Source: Brachyspira pilosicoli (lineage in GTDB: Bacteria > Spirochaetota > Brachyspiria > Brachyspirales > Brachyspiraceae). From it: 64,000 nucleotides of DNA. Both the position numbers and the translations under genes were made by a program. Below, piece after piece: positions 1 to 8,482 of this stretch. Within the stretch, counting starts at the first letter, position 1. Each line of letters starts with the position of its first letter. Below the pieces are notes generated by a model. That model was not told the DNA's origin. It did not search any database and saw only the letters and a list, made by a program, of their open reading frames with translations. The DNA lies in assembly GCF_036997485.1 (NCBI RefSeq), contig NZ_JAWLPU010000004.1, positions 1 through 64,000 of the forward strand, given 5' to 3'.

Positions 1-32
1 ACTCGTTTTTTTAGTTCGGTTGAGGCGTTGGA

Positions 33-73
33 GTGAGTGTTAGCGTTGGGGTGAGTGTTAGCGTTGGGGTGAG
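33..73. repeat. 18-bp tandem repeat (2.3 copies)
   Basis: The unit GTGAGTGTTAGCGTTGGG occurs at 33-50 and 51-68 with a partial third copy at 69-73. It is clearly richer in G than the surrounding AT-rich DNA. On the minus strand one frame reads the hexapeptide PNANTH repeatedly. That frame is not the frame of the DUF2442 gene that stops at 79. It stays open to the left edge of the window, so the repeat may be a coding tail lost from the neighbouring gene by frameshift. Confidence 0.8.
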
Positions 74-78
74 GTGGG

Positions 79-354
79 CTATGCGTGAGGCTGTGGCTTA
101 TTAATGGGGCTAGACGAGTAGTCGTGATACAAAGTGTTGCATGATATATCTAAATCGTCATTCCAAGAAATACCATATCCTCCAACATCCACTTTTACAA
201 GATTAAATAAATTCCTATCTTTCAAAATTTCAAACTCTTTATGTTCAGAGATTAGTTTTTTTATATCATAATATTTAATCTCTTCATTTTCAAATATTAT
301 CTCTAAAATAAGATTATCCAAAGCTTTAACATTTTTAATTTTATGGAAAGTCAT
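79..354 (-). CDS. DUF2442 domain protein
   Basis: A 91-residue protein whose central part (about residues 10-75) has the layout of DUF2442: a first strand ending LILEIIFENEE, a YYDIKKLI segment, and the closing VDVGGYGISWNDDLDIS block, where the G-(I/V)-x-W-(N/D) pattern is the family hallmark. DUF2442 proteins have no firmly established biochemical role. They are usually encoded beside DUF4160 proteins and are often listed with toxin-antitoxin-like pairs. That is the case here: the DUF4160 gene ends 2 bp upstream. The C-terminal tail (about residues 78-91, SSSPINKPQPHA) runs into an out-of-frame repeat, so the tail may have been altered by frameshift. Confidence 0.8.
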   Translation of the reverse strand: MTFHKIKNVKALDNLILEIIFENEEIKYYDIKKLISEHKEFEILKDRNLFNLVKVDVGGYGISWNDDLDISCNTLYHDYSSSPINKPQPHA

Positions 355-356
355 AA

Positions 357-611
357 TTACTCCAAAGGTTCTAATTGTTTAAAGTTTTGAGTCTTCCACA
401 TATTTAAAAGTTCGTCTTGATTATCTTTAGCCCATTCCAATACAAGAGAATATGCTTTATTAGGTAAATCACCTTCTATCATTTTTAATTCATTTATATC
501 AATAACACCCACATACTCACCATATATAGCGTGAAAATGGGGTGGATTATGCTCTTTCTGTTGAAAATACATTTTAATAATGATACCATAAAATCTTGAT
601 ATAACAGGCAT
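357..611 (-). CDS. DUF4160 domain protein
   Basis: An 84-residue protein with the diagnostic DUF4160 block EHNPPHFHAIYGEY (about residues 20-33), an N-terminal PVISRFYGI strand, and a final helix ELLNMWKTQNF. Length and motif order match the whole family, so it appears complete. It is immediately upstream of the DUF2442 gene (2-bp gap) on the same strand, the usual pairing. The function of the family is not known; a toxin-antitoxin role is often proposed but not demonstrated here. A ribosome-binding site AAGGA precedes the ATG, and a good promoter lies at 636-664. Confidence 0.85.
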   Translation of the reverse strand: MPVISRFYGIIIKMYFQQKEHNPPHFHAIYGEYVGVIDINELKMIEGDLPNKAYSLVLEWAKDNQDELLNMWKTQNFKQLEPLE

Positions 612-635
612 TTTTAAGTCCTTATTTTTTAATTA

Positions 636-664
636 ATTTTAACATATAGATTATGTTTTTACAA
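636..664 (-). promoter_or_regulatory. Predicted sigma-70 promoter for the DUF4160/DUF2442 pair
   Basis: Read on the minus strand: -35 TTGTAA (659-664), 17-bp spacer, -10 TAAAAT (636-641), with a TG two bases before the -10. It is about 25 bp from the DUF4160 start. Confidence 0.55.
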
Positions 665-760
665 ATGGTTTATTGTTCTTTAATGTAGTAGATATAGATT
701 GTTGCGGAAATTCCGTATGGCGAATACTTGATTTTATATTGAATAATTTTATGATTAAAT

Positions 761-989
761 ATGAATAAAAAAGAAGTTATAACTAAACTTACAAACAATA
801 ACAAAAATATTAAGTACTCTTATTTTTGTAATATTGTAGAGTCTTTTGGTTTTGTGTGTAAAAGGCAAAGAGGAAGCCAAAGTAGGTGTCGGTGAATTAA
901 TTAATATACAAAATGTTAATGGAGAGGTGAAACCTTATCAAGTTAAACAATTTTTATTTCTTGTGAAAAAATACAGATTGGAGGAGTAA
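761..989 (+). pseudogene. hicA: Decayed HicA-family mRNA interferase toxin
   Basis: The first frame (ATG at 761) reads a HicA-like N-terminus with NIVESFGFVCKRQRGS and then hits TGA. A second frame, beginning around 885 and ending at TAA 987-989, reads VGELINIQNVNGEVKPYQVK, which is the typical HicA C-terminus. The segment expected after KGS (the catalytic His region, GSHHxx) is missing at the frame change, so a short deletion that is not a multiple of three has removed the active-site histidine. The toxin should be inactive. The hicB antitoxin gene follows after 2 bp, the normal hicA-hicB order. Call rests on motif recognition; a sequencing error alone would not explain the missing histidine block. 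Confidence 0.8.
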
Positions 990-991
990 TT

Positions 992-1168
992 ATGAAATAC
1001 AGCATCAAAATTTTTTATAGTGAAGAAGATGAAGGTTATATAGCTTTATCAGAAGAATTAGATAATATAAGTGCTTTCGGAGCAACAGAGGAAGAAGCTT
1101 TAAAAGAAATAAAAAATGTTATAGCATTATATTTTGAAGAGAAAAATATACCATTAAAGAAATCATAA
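992..1168 (+). CDS. hicB: HicB-family antitoxin (small, apparently orphaned)
   Basis: A 58-residue protein, MKYSIKIFYSEEDEGYIALS at the start, then a GATEEEALKEI helix, which is the partial RNase-H-like fold of HicB (strand, D/E-E-G-Y strand, then the characteristic GxTxEEALxxI helix). It lacks a C-terminal DNA-binding domain, as do other short HicB proteins. A strong Shine-Dalgarno GGAGG lies at 979-983, inside the end of the hicA remnant. In an intact pair HicB binds and neutralises HicA and represses the operon. Since hicA here is broken, HicB may be a relic or may act on another HicA elsewhere in the genome (inference). Confidence 0.85.
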   Translation: MKYSIKIFYSEEDEGYIALSEELDNISAFGATEEEALKEIKNVIALYFEEKNIPLKKS

Positions 1169-1363
1169 AATATGAAAGATTGGTGTTTTTTGTTTGTATA
1201 TAACATAGTTTTCTTATATAAGCTAATTAATTTTTTTATCTGTATGCAAGAAATATAATATCCATTCTTAATTATTCAATTCTATATTATAATTTTTTAT
1301 TTTTTATTGAACTTTTTTATTAATTGTATATAATTCTCTAACTTGAAATAAAGGTTTTAATTT

Positions 1364-2335
1364 ATGAATAGAAAAATAACAATAGAAAATATAGAGATTC
1401 CTTCGAGGTTTTTTTTAGCACCAATGGCTGGTTATACAGATTATGTATTTAGAAGACTTTCAAGAAGGTTTGGTGCTGGTTTACTTGTTACGGAGCTAGT
1501 GAGTGCTGCTGCTTTGGCGAGAATGATTAAAAAGACTTATAGATATATGGAACATAAGGAAGATGAATATCCTATATCTTTGCAAATATTTGGAAATAAA
1601 GAAGATGATTTTAAAAAGGCAATAGAGCTTACAGATTTATCAGGTTTTTCGTTTATAGATATTAATATGGGCTGCCCTACAAAAAAGGTTGTGCGAAATA
1701 ATGGAGGGGCTGGACTTTTATCTGATACAGACAAAATGGTTTCTATACTCAATACTGTAAAAAGCGTTTCTCCTTTGCCTGTTAGTGTAAAGATAAGATT
1801 AGGCTTCCAGAGAGGCGAGGGCGGTGAGATAGAGAGAGCTTTGGCGTTAAAAGAGAATGGTTCCGTATTTCTCACTCTTCACGGCAGATATGCAAGCGAC
1901 TTATATAGAGGAGTTGCAGATTGGGAGGCTATTGCTAAGGTAAAAGAAGCATTAGGAGAAGATTATATATTGATTGGAAATGGAGATATAAAAACAAAAG
2001 AAGATGCTAAAAAAGCTTTTGAAATCTCTAAGGTTGATGGCATTATGGTTGGAAGGGCAGCTATTGGTAATCCTTGGGTGTTTAGAGAATTAAATACTAT
2101 ATTTGATGATAACTCTCAGTATAATGATGATGATAGTAGAAATTTAAAATCTGTTTTAATAGAGCATATAAACGGCTGCTGCGAACTTTATGGGGAAGTG
2201 AGCGGCATACATTTTATGCGTAAATTTATTATGAAATATCTCACAGGCTTTAGAATGGATAAAAAAATAGAGTTTATGAAATGTGAAAATAAGAAGGATT
2301 TATTTATATTAATAGATGAAGTTTTAAAAGATTGA
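1364..2335 (+). CDS. dus: tRNA-dihydrouridine synthase (DusB/NifR3 type)
   Basis: A 323-residue TIM-barrel flavoenzyme that reduces uridine to dihydrouridine in tRNA D-loops using FMN and NADPH. Visible signatures: FMN-binding FFLAPMAGYTD (residues 16-26), the catalytic block INMGCPTKKVVRNNGGAGLL with Cys104 as the likely proton donor, KIRLGF, LHGR, and VGRAAIGNPW near residue 228. Length is typical. AAAGG precedes the ATG at suitable spacing. Transcribed alone; its end overlaps by 12 bp the end of the convergent MFS gene. The exact Dus subgroup is less certain than the family. Confidence 0.93.
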   Translation: MNRKITIENIEIPSRFFLAPMAGYTDYVFRRLSRRFGAGLLVTELVSAAALARMIKKTYRYMEHKEDEYPISLQIFGNKEDDFKKAIELTDLSGFSFIDINMGCPTKKVVRNNGGAGLLSDTDKMVSILNTVKSVSPLPVSVKIRLGFQRGEGGEIERALALKENGSVFLTLHGRYASDLYRGVADWEAIAKVKEALGEDYILIGNGDIKTKEDAKKAFEISKVDGIMVGRAAIGNPWVFRELNTIFDDNSQYNDDDSRNLKSVLIEHINGCCELYGEVSGIHFMRKFIMKYLTGFRMDKKIEFMKCENKKDLFILIDEVLKD

Positions 2336-3565
2336 TTTCTTTCTAAAAAACATTAAAGCTATAAACATAATTAAAGGGAATATTACAGCAAAAAATATAC
2401 CAGCCTTTAATCCTATTTGTGTGATATTATTATCTAAAAGTATATTATTAAATATATTTATTATTTTTTTATTATTAGAAACAAAACCTACAATACCTGG
2501 CCCAATAGAGCAGCCAACATCTCCAGCCAAAGCAAGCAAAGCAAACATAGCAGTCCCCCCCTTATTATAAGTTTTTGATGCTAAGCTAAACACAGAAGGC
2601 CACATTATAGCTGCAGAAAGCCCAACTAAAGCACAACCTACTAAAGATATTAAAGCATAAGGGCTAAACACTATTATAATATAACCAATAAAGCAAAATG
2701 TTGAAGATATAGTAAGAGCTTTTATTATATCAATCTTCTCAGATTTAAGCCCATAAATAAGCCTAACTATTCCCATACAAAAAGCAAACATACTCGCCCC
2801 AAATATATCCCCAAAACTTTTATTAACGTTAAGTCCAAGCTCAGCAAATAATGATACCCACTGTGCAATAGTTTGCTCGCTGGCACCTGCACATATCATA
2901 AGCAAAACAAAAACTAACACTATTTTTACAGATAATAATTTTCTTATAGATACCGTGTTATCAGCATTTTTATTTTCTTTATGGGTAGTTAATATATTTA
3001 TTGGTACATTAGCAAACAAAAATATATTCACTAAAGGAACTATAGCCCAGATGATAGATAAATATTTCCAATTATCTATACCAAATACATTAAAGTATAT
3101 AGTAGAAAATATTACAACCGCCATAGAACCCCAACAATAAAAAGAATGAAGTATATTCATAGCTTTAGTTTTTTGTTTTTCTGGAAGCGCCTCTACTATT
3201 GGACTTACTAAAACTTCTATTAAACCTCCGCTTATAGCATTAATAAAAAAGCATATTAGTATAGCAATATAGGGATTAATAATAAAAGGAAGTATTCCAA
3301 GCATTATTAAACCAAAAGCAGAAAATATATGAGCTAAAACTATTGGTATTCTATAACCTATTTTATCTATGAATTTAATAGCTAAAAAATCAATAATCAT
3401 TTGAATAGCAAAATTAAAAGAAGATAATAAACCTATTTGTGTGAGCGATATATTAAAATTTTTTTGAAATACTATAAAAATAAGAGGAGGAAAAATATTA
3501 ATTATAGCCTGTGTTATATATCCATTATAACTTGCATATAGCGTATGAGTATAATTAAATTTCAT
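2324..3565 (-). CDS. MFS transporter
   Basis: A 413-residue integral membrane protein with about twelve hydrophobic helices, a central charged loop (about residues 190-205, THKENKNADNTVS) separating two six-helix halves, and MFS-like loop patterns such as FIDKIGYRIP after helix 2. This is the major facilitator layout of proton-coupled sugar or small-solute carriers. The substrate cannot be told from the sequence. Its N-terminus, NYTHTLYASYNGYITQAI, resembles sugar-type MFS proteins. It is a single gene, convergent with dus. Confidence 0.85.
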   Translation of the reverse strand: MKFNYTHTLYASYNGYITQAIINIFPPLIFIVFQKNFNISLTQIGLLSSFNFAIQMIIDFLAIKFIDKIGYRIPIVLAHIFSAFGLIMLGILPFIINPYIAILICFFINAISGGLIEVLVSPIVEALPEKQKTKAMNILHSFYCWGSMAVVIFSTIYFNVFGIDNWKYLSIIWAIVPLVNIFLFANVPINILTTHKENKNADNTVSIRKLLSVKIVLVFVLLMICAGASEQTIAQWVSLFAELGLNVNKSFGDIFGASMFAFCMGIVRLIYGLKSEKIDIIKALTISSTFCFIGYIIIVFSPYALISLVGCALVGLSAAIMWPSVFSLASKTYNKGGTAMFALLALAGDVGCSIGPGIVGFVSNNKKIINIFNNILLDNNITQIGLKAGIFFAVIFPLIMFIALMFFRKKSIF

Positions 3566-3713
3566 TTTATTAGCCTATTATATGATTGGCTTATTATATA
3601 AAAAAATGAAAAGTTTGTAAAGAATGAAATTATATTTTTATTATATTCTAAATATAAATACTTTTAATCAATATGTAGAAATATATATATTAAAATAATT
3701 ATAAGAACTTTAC

Positions 3714-3750
3714 AAAAAAAAGCATGCCAAAAATAATAGCATGCTTTTTT
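3714..3750 (-). terminator. Rho-independent terminator after the first symporter
   Basis: Perfect inverted repeat AAAAAAGCATGC / GCATGCTTTTTT around an 11-nt loop, with T-runs on both sides. It lies 10 bp downstream of the symporter stop codon. Confidence 0.85.
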
Positions 3751-3759
3751 GTATAATAA

Positions 3760-4992
3760 TTAGGCTTGAGTGATTTTTTGCTTAAACCATTCTTTTCCTT
3801 CTACTATTCTTGAAACCAACATTCCAGCAACATTATCACCAACAGAATTAACCATAGTAGCAGGCGGATCAACCAATATACCAATAGTAGCTATTAATGG
3901 GAAAGCCTCAGGCGGAAAACCATATATAGAAACAATAAGCATCTCACTTATAAGTCCTCCGCCAGGTATAGCACCATTAGCCATTCCAGCAAGTACAACA
4001 AATATTATAGAACCAATCCAAACATCAATTCCAGTAAAGTTCATTCCAAATACACCATAAAGAAAAGCTATTTTTAATATTCCGCTTAAACAAGTACCGT
4101 CCATATGGGCAGTTGCACCTATAGGTAAAACTATATTTCTAACATCTTCGCTAACGCCAATTTTTTCAGATGCTTCCAAGTTGATAGGAAGGGTAGCTAT
4201 AGAACTCTGAGTTGATAAAGAAGTTATCATAGGAGTAATTAAATGCTTCATTGATTTTACACCATATTTTCCAGCAGCAATATAACCATAAATAGGGAAG
4301 AAAATAAAGAAATATAAGAAAGCAGCAGGATAATAAACAGCACAAGCTCTCGCATAAGTACCTATTAACTCTGGTCCAAACTTACCAACCAAATTTGCAA
4401 AATAAGCACCTAAACCAATAGGCGCATAATACATTATAATGCTAACTAATTTCATTAAAGCAAGTGTGGCCGCTTCAATAACAGGGATTAAAGGCTTAGC
4501 TTTCTCTCCTACTAATTTTATGGAAAAACCAAAGAATAAAGAAAATACTATAAGTGGTAGCATATTGCTTATAGAAAGTAAGTCTTTAAAATCTGTAACT
4601 GTAACCATTTTTACTAATTGTTCTGAAACTTTAGGCGGATTAGGCTCTTCGACTTGAGTGATTGGCATAGTAAAACCTTCAGCCGGATTAAATACTCTAA
4701 CAGTAATTATCATTATAGTTGCTGCAATAAGTCCTGTAATGATAAATACTATAAACATTGAAGCTACTATTTTACCTAATCTTTTCATATTATCCATTTG
4801 AATAATAGAGTTTGTAATAGATAAAAATATCAAAGGCACAACTACAGTAAATAGTATATTAATAAATATATCCCCAAACGGCTTTAAAACTGTGGCCTTC
4901 TCTTTGAGAATTATTCCCAATATACTTCCTATAACTACGCCTGAAACTAATAGTATTGGAAACTTATAATTTTTCCAAAAAGAACTTTTCAT
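3760..4992 (-). CDS. Dicarboxylate/amino acid:cation symporter (DAACS family)
   Basis: A 410-residue inner-membrane secondary transporter of the glutamate-transporter fold. Diagnostic features: the serine-rich re-entrant hairpin SLSTQSSIATLPINLEAS, the GATAHMDGTCLSG block of helix 7, and NSVGDNVAGMLVSRI of helix 8, the substrate/Na+ site region. Length is normal. RBS AAGGAG precedes the ATG. It follows the C-S lyase gene by 21 bp on the same strand, so the two are likely cotranscribed. Substrates of the family include glutamate, aspartate, dicarboxylates, serine and cystine; linkage with a C-S lyase makes a sulfur amino acid such as cystine attractive (inference). Confidence 0.9.
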   Translation of the reverse strand: MKSSFWKNYKFPILLVSGVVIGSILGIILKEKATVLKPFGDIFINILFTVVVPLIFLSITNSIIQMDNMKRLGKIVASMFIVFIITGLIAATIMIITVRVFNPAEGFTMPITQVEEPNPPKVSEQLVKMVTVTDFKDLLSISNMLPLIVFSLFFGFSIKLVGEKAKPLIPVIEAATLALMKLVSIIMYYAPIGLGAYFANLVGKFGPELIGTYARACAVYYPAAFLYFFIFFPIYGYIAAGKYGVKSMKHLITPMITSLSTQSSIATLPINLEASEKIGVSEDVRNIVLPIGATAHMDGTCLSGILKIAFLYGVFGMNFTGIDVWIGSIIFVVLAGMANGAIPGGGLISEMLIVSIYGFPPEAFPLIATIGILVDPPATMVNSVGDNVAGMLVSRIVEGKEWFKQKITQA

Positions 4993-5013
4993 AAAAATCT
5001 CCTTTTTTTAAAA

Positions 5014-6213
5014 TTATTTATAGTTTTTGTTTTTTAATTGTGAAGTTACTTTATTTACAAACTCCTCTATATATTTGAAATCTGTTGCAATATTAACTCT
5101 TATAAAGCCCTTACAATTATCAGAGAACCATTCTCCAAAGTCTATAGCTATTTTGCAATCATCTTGTATAAACTCTTTTACTCTGTCTGGATTAACTACA
5201 TTTCTTAAATCTATAAAAGGCAAATAAGTTCCTTCTAAAGGGCTTGTTATTATTTCAGGTACTTTTGTTTTTAATTCATCTCTTATATATTCATAATTGC
5301 GTTTTAAAGTTTTTAAAAGTCCGTCAAGCCAATCTGAACCATATTTATATGCTGCTTCTGTAGCAACCATTCCTAATAAACTTAATTCTGTTCTATTAAC
5401 AGTGTTCACATATTTATTATATTTTTCTCTCATCTTTTCATCTGGTATTATAATATGAGAGTTTAAAAGACATGCTAAGTTAAATGTTTTTGAAGCTGAA
5501 GATAAAACTATTAATCTATCTAAGTATTTATCTTTATTTTTAATAGAAAGTGCAGAAATAAATGGCCTTACACCTAAATTTATGTCTTGGTGAATCTCAT
5601 CAGATATAATATACACATTGTGTTTTTTACATATATCAAAAGTTTTATCTATTTCTTCATCAGTCCACACTCTTCCAGCAGGGTTATGAGGATTACAGAA
5701 TATCATAAGTTTTACATTGTTTTTTACTATATCACTTTCTAACTTTTCAAAATCAATAGAAAATACGCCATTATCGTTTTTTAATTCACATTTTATTAAA
5801 TTTCTTTCATTGTCTTTAACAGCATTGTGAAACGGATAATAAACCGGAGTGAGTATTACAACACTATCTCCCTTATTAGTAAAAGCATTAACTAACCAGT
5901 ATAATGCAGTTACTACGCCTGTTGAAAAGTTTATCCATTCTTCTTCTAAATCTATATTATATTTGCTTTTTTGCCAATTAAAAAATGCTTCAAAATAGCT
6001 ATCCCATAAAACTGTGTATCCAAATACTCCATGAGAAATTCTTTTTTTTAAAGCTTCTATAACCTCATCCGGAGCCCTGAATTCCATGTCTGCTACCCAC
6101 ATTGGAATTAAACCGTCTACTTTAAATCTTCTATCTTTTTTGGTTTCCCATTTCTGGGAATTTGTACCTTCTCTGTTTACTAAATATTTACTATTAAATT
6201 CTTCTATAGTCAT
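5014..6213 (-). CDS. patB: MalY/PatB family PLP-dependent C-S lyase (cystathionine beta-lyase type)
   Basis: A 399-residue fold-type I PLP enzyme. Signatures: PMWVADMEFRAP near the N-terminus (MalY/PatB hallmark), CNPHNPAGRVW, ISDEIHQD (cofactor Asp205), and SSASKTFNLA with the Schiff-base Lys242. The family cleaves C-S bonds of cystathionine, cystine or cysteine conjugates to thiol, pyruvate and ammonia. RBS AAGGA is at good spacing. The gene lies between two DAACS symporters, 21 bp upstream of the first, suggesting import and breakdown of a sulfur amino acid. Individual substrate preference cannot be read from sequence; in this family some members also repress maltose genes. Confidence 0.88.
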   Translation of the reverse strand: MTIEEFNSKYLVNREGTNSQKWETKKDRRFKVDGLIPMWVADMEFRAPDEVIEALKKRISHGVFGYTVLWDSYFEAFFNWQKSKYNIDLEEEWINFSTGVVTALYWLVNAFTNKGDSVVILTPVYYPFHNAVKDNERNLIKCELKNDNGVFSIDFEKLESDIVKNNVKLMIFCNPHNPAGRVWTDEEIDKTFDICKKHNVYIISDEIHQDINLGVRPFISALSIKNKDKYLDRLIVLSSASKTFNLACLLNSHIIIPDEKMREKYNKYVNTVNRTELSLLGMVATEAAYKYGSDWLDGLLKTLKRNYEYIRDELKTKVPEIITSPLEGTYLPFIDLRNVVNPDRVKEFIQDDCKIAIDFGEWFSDNCKGFIRVNIATDFKYIEEFVNKVTSQLKNKNYK

Positions 6214-6332
6214 AAAAAATCCTTAAAACTAATTATTATACAATAAAGTATATGCAATTATTCTATTATATCAACAATGAAAATATGTGTTACAGCAATT
6301 AATGATTATTAAAATCAATTTTATCTAATAAA

Positions 6333-6364
6333 AAATGCTTAATAATATATATTATTAAGCATTT
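6333..6364 (-). terminator. Terminator after the second symporter
   Basis: Hairpin AAATGCTTAATAAT / ATTATTAAGCATTT with a short AT loop, 25 bp past the stop codon of the minus-strand symporter. AT-rich stem, so only moderately strong. Confidence 0.7.
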
Positions 6365-6389
6365 ATAAAATTAATATTTAATATAGTAA

Positions 6390-7601
6390 TTAATTATCTT
6401 TTATCCAATTTTTACCTTTAAAAATTCTTGCTAGCAACATACCAGCCCCCACATCATTTGTGGCATTTATCGTAGTAGCAGGGGCATCAGTGATTGTACC
6501 AATTAAAACCATAATAGGTATAGATTCTGGTGGAAAATTAAAAGCAGATATTATAAAAATCTCTCCAACATATCCTCCTGCAGGTATGGCCCCCATTACA
6601 GATGATGCTAAAACTGATACTAATATGGCTGTTATTATGTTTTGAGGTTCTAATATGTTTATATTAAACATACTGCACATAAATGTAATTTTTAATATGG
6701 TTATTAGAGTAGCACCAGATTTATGCAAATTACATCCCATAGGTATAGTTAAATCGTTAATATCATCAGGTATTCCAATATTTTTTCCTGCTATTAAATT
6801 TGTTGGTATTGTAGCGGCAGAAGAACATGTTCCTAAGGAAACTAAAGAAGGCGGTATTATATATTTCCAAAATAATTTTATTCCCTTTATTCCAGCAGCA
6901 AGATAAGCAAATACTGTATTAGATACAAAATAAAATACTATAGCCGCTATAAAATATATTATTAAAGCTCTGGATAATGGTCCTGAAAGTGCTGCTCCGT
7001 TTTGTCCTACTAATGTTGCAAAGAAAGCTCCAAGACCAATAGGGGCTATATACATTACATACGAAACTACTTTTGATATTATTGAAGTTAAAGAACCAAA
7101 AAATTTTACTACAGGTTTTCCAACTTCTCCTACCTTAACCGTAGCGATTCCTATTAGCATTGCAAATACTATTAAAGCCATTAAATTTTGTCTAGACCAT
7201 AAAAGCGGAAAATCATTAACCGTAAACATTGCCAATATATTTGAATTACTAGTCATGTTAGTTATAGTTTCATTCATAGCAATATTAGCTCCCTCTGCAG
7301 GATTAAATATTATAGTTATTATAAGCATATATATAGCCGCTATAATTTCAGCTAATAAAAATATCACTATCATTATGCCTAATACTTTTCCGAGCTTATT
7401 TGTATTTTCCATATTTGATATAGAATATACAAGAGAAACAAATATCATAGGTACAACACAGCAGTAAAGCAAATTCAAAAATATATCAGCAATAGGTTGA
7501 AGTATAGCAGCCTTTTCACCAAATATTGCCCCAATTATAGAGCCTGCTAACATTCCTAAAATTAAAATAAACGAAAATTTATAATTTCTTAATATATTCA
7601 T
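6390..7601 (-). CDS. Second dicarboxylate/amino acid:cation symporter (DAACS family)
   Basis: A 403-residue paralog of the 3760-4992 transporter with the same landmarks: SLGTCSSAATIPTNLIAGK in the re-entrant hairpin, GCNLHKSGATLITILKI in helix 7, and NATNDVGAGMLLARI in helix 8. Differences in the substrate region (GATAHMDGT in the first, GCNLHKSGA here) point to a different or altered substrate. RBS AGGGG. It has its own terminator at 6333-6364 and is therefore probably transcribed separately from the C-S lyase gene that follows it on the same strand. Confidence 0.88.
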   Translation of the reverse strand: MNILRNYKFSFILILGMLAGSIIGAIFGEKAAILQPIADIFLNLLYCCVVPMIFVSLVYSISNMENTNKLGKVLGIMIVIFLLAEIIAAIYMLIITIIFNPAEGANIAMNETITNMTSNSNILAMFTVNDFPLLWSRQNLMALIVFAMLIGIATVKVGEVGKPVVKFFGSLTSIISKVVSYVMYIAPIGLGAFFATLVGQNGAALSGPLSRALIIYFIAAIVFYFVSNTVFAYLAAGIKGIKLFWKYIIPPSLVSLGTCSSAATIPTNLIAGKNIGIPDDINDLTIPMGCNLHKSGATLITILKITFMCSMFNINILEPQNIITAILVSVLASSVMGAIPAGGYVGEIFIISAFNFPPESIPIMVLIGTITDAPATTINATNDVGAGMLLARIFKGKNWIKDN

Positions 7602-7655
7602 ATAAACCCCTAATATCTATTAAAAACTATATATTATTATATAAACTTATAAATT

Positions 7656-7692
7656 AAAAAAGCCCATCTATTTATATAATAGAGGGCTTTTT
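7656..7692 (-). terminator. Terminator after the HEAT-repeat gene
   Basis: Inverted repeat AAAAAGCCC / GGGCTTTTT with further inner pairing (CTA/TAG) and a T-run, about 25 bp past the stop codon. It works structurally in both directions. Confidence 0.8.
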
Positions 7693-7715
7693 GATATATA
7701 CTATAAAATATATTA

Positions 7716-8453
7716 TTATTGCTGAGTAGTTTCAGTAGTTTGATTATTTTGTTGAGTATTATTATTAGCAGCAGGTTTAATATTTTTAATAGCATCTATA
7801 GCAGCTTGTCTAATAGCTAAGAAGTACTGATCATCTTGAGAAAGGTCTATTAAATCACCTAAAGCCATAGGGCTTCCTATTTTACCTAAAGCAACAGCTA
7901 CTTCATAAACTATGCCCTGAGTTCTTCCTAATCTTAATTGGAAAAGTAAAGCAGGAACAGCTTTTTCACTTCCTATATCACCTAAAGCTTGTACAGCAGC
8001 TATGATATTAAAAGTTTCTTGTTCAGCAAAAAGCATTTGAGATATGTAATCTACACTAGTTTCAGATTTAGCAATTTTTGCAGCTTGTAATGCCTGATAT
8101 CTTACAGTAGAATCAGCATTAGAGCTAGTAGAAGTTCCTAAACCATAACCAACATATCTATTGATTGTTCTTATAGCTGAATCACTAGTAACGCCTTTTT
8201 TACTTAAAGCTTCAAAACATAATGCTTTAACTGATGGTGAACCAGTTTCTATAGCATTAATTAAAAGCTCTTCATCTTGATTAACTAAAGCATCTACGAA
8301 ATTTTGATCTAATTGTTCTCTTGGTTTTTCACCTGTTGTGTTATTAGAATCTTGAGCAGTAGTGTCAGTTGTTGTTTGTGCAGTTTCTTGTGCAAATATA
8401 GTTGTTACAGAAAATACAAGAACCAATGTTGAAATGAATATTTTTTTGAGCAT
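7716..8453 (-). CDS. Exported HEAT-repeat protein
   Basis: A 245-residue protein with an N-terminal Sec signal peptide (MLKKIFISTLVLVFSVTTIFA, cleavage expected after AFA-like FAQ), a Thr/Gln-rich linker (residues 23-45), four to five HEAT-type helical repeats (residues about 50-220; for example AVQALGDIGSEKAVPALLFQ and VAVALGKIGSPMALGDLIDL) and a Gln/Asn/Thr-rich tail. HEAT repeats are protein-binding scaffolds; a periplasmic scaffolding role is inferred. RBS AGGGGGG and a good promoter (8483-8511) precede it, and a terminator follows, so it is a single-gene unit. Specific partner unknown. Confidence 0.85.
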   Translation of the reverse strand: MLKKIFISTLVLVFSVTTIFAQETAQTTTDTTAQDSNNTTGEKPREQLDQNFVDALVNQDEELLINAIETGSPSVKALCFEALSKKGVTSDSAIRTINRYVGYGLGTSTSSNADSTVRYQALQAAKIAKSETSVDYISQMLFAEQETFNIIAAVQALGDIGSEKAVPALLFQLRLGRTQGIVYEVAVALGKIGSPMALGDLIDLSQDDQYFLAIRQAAIDAIKNIKPAANNNTQQNNQTTETTQQ

Positions 8454-8482
8454 TATAACCCCCCTTTTTTATGTTTACTTCA

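Noticed and set aside
761-989. TGA in the hicA remnant read as selenocysteine
   Set aside because: The reading frame after the TGA does not continue HicA; the continuation is in another frame with residues missing, so this is decay, not recoding.
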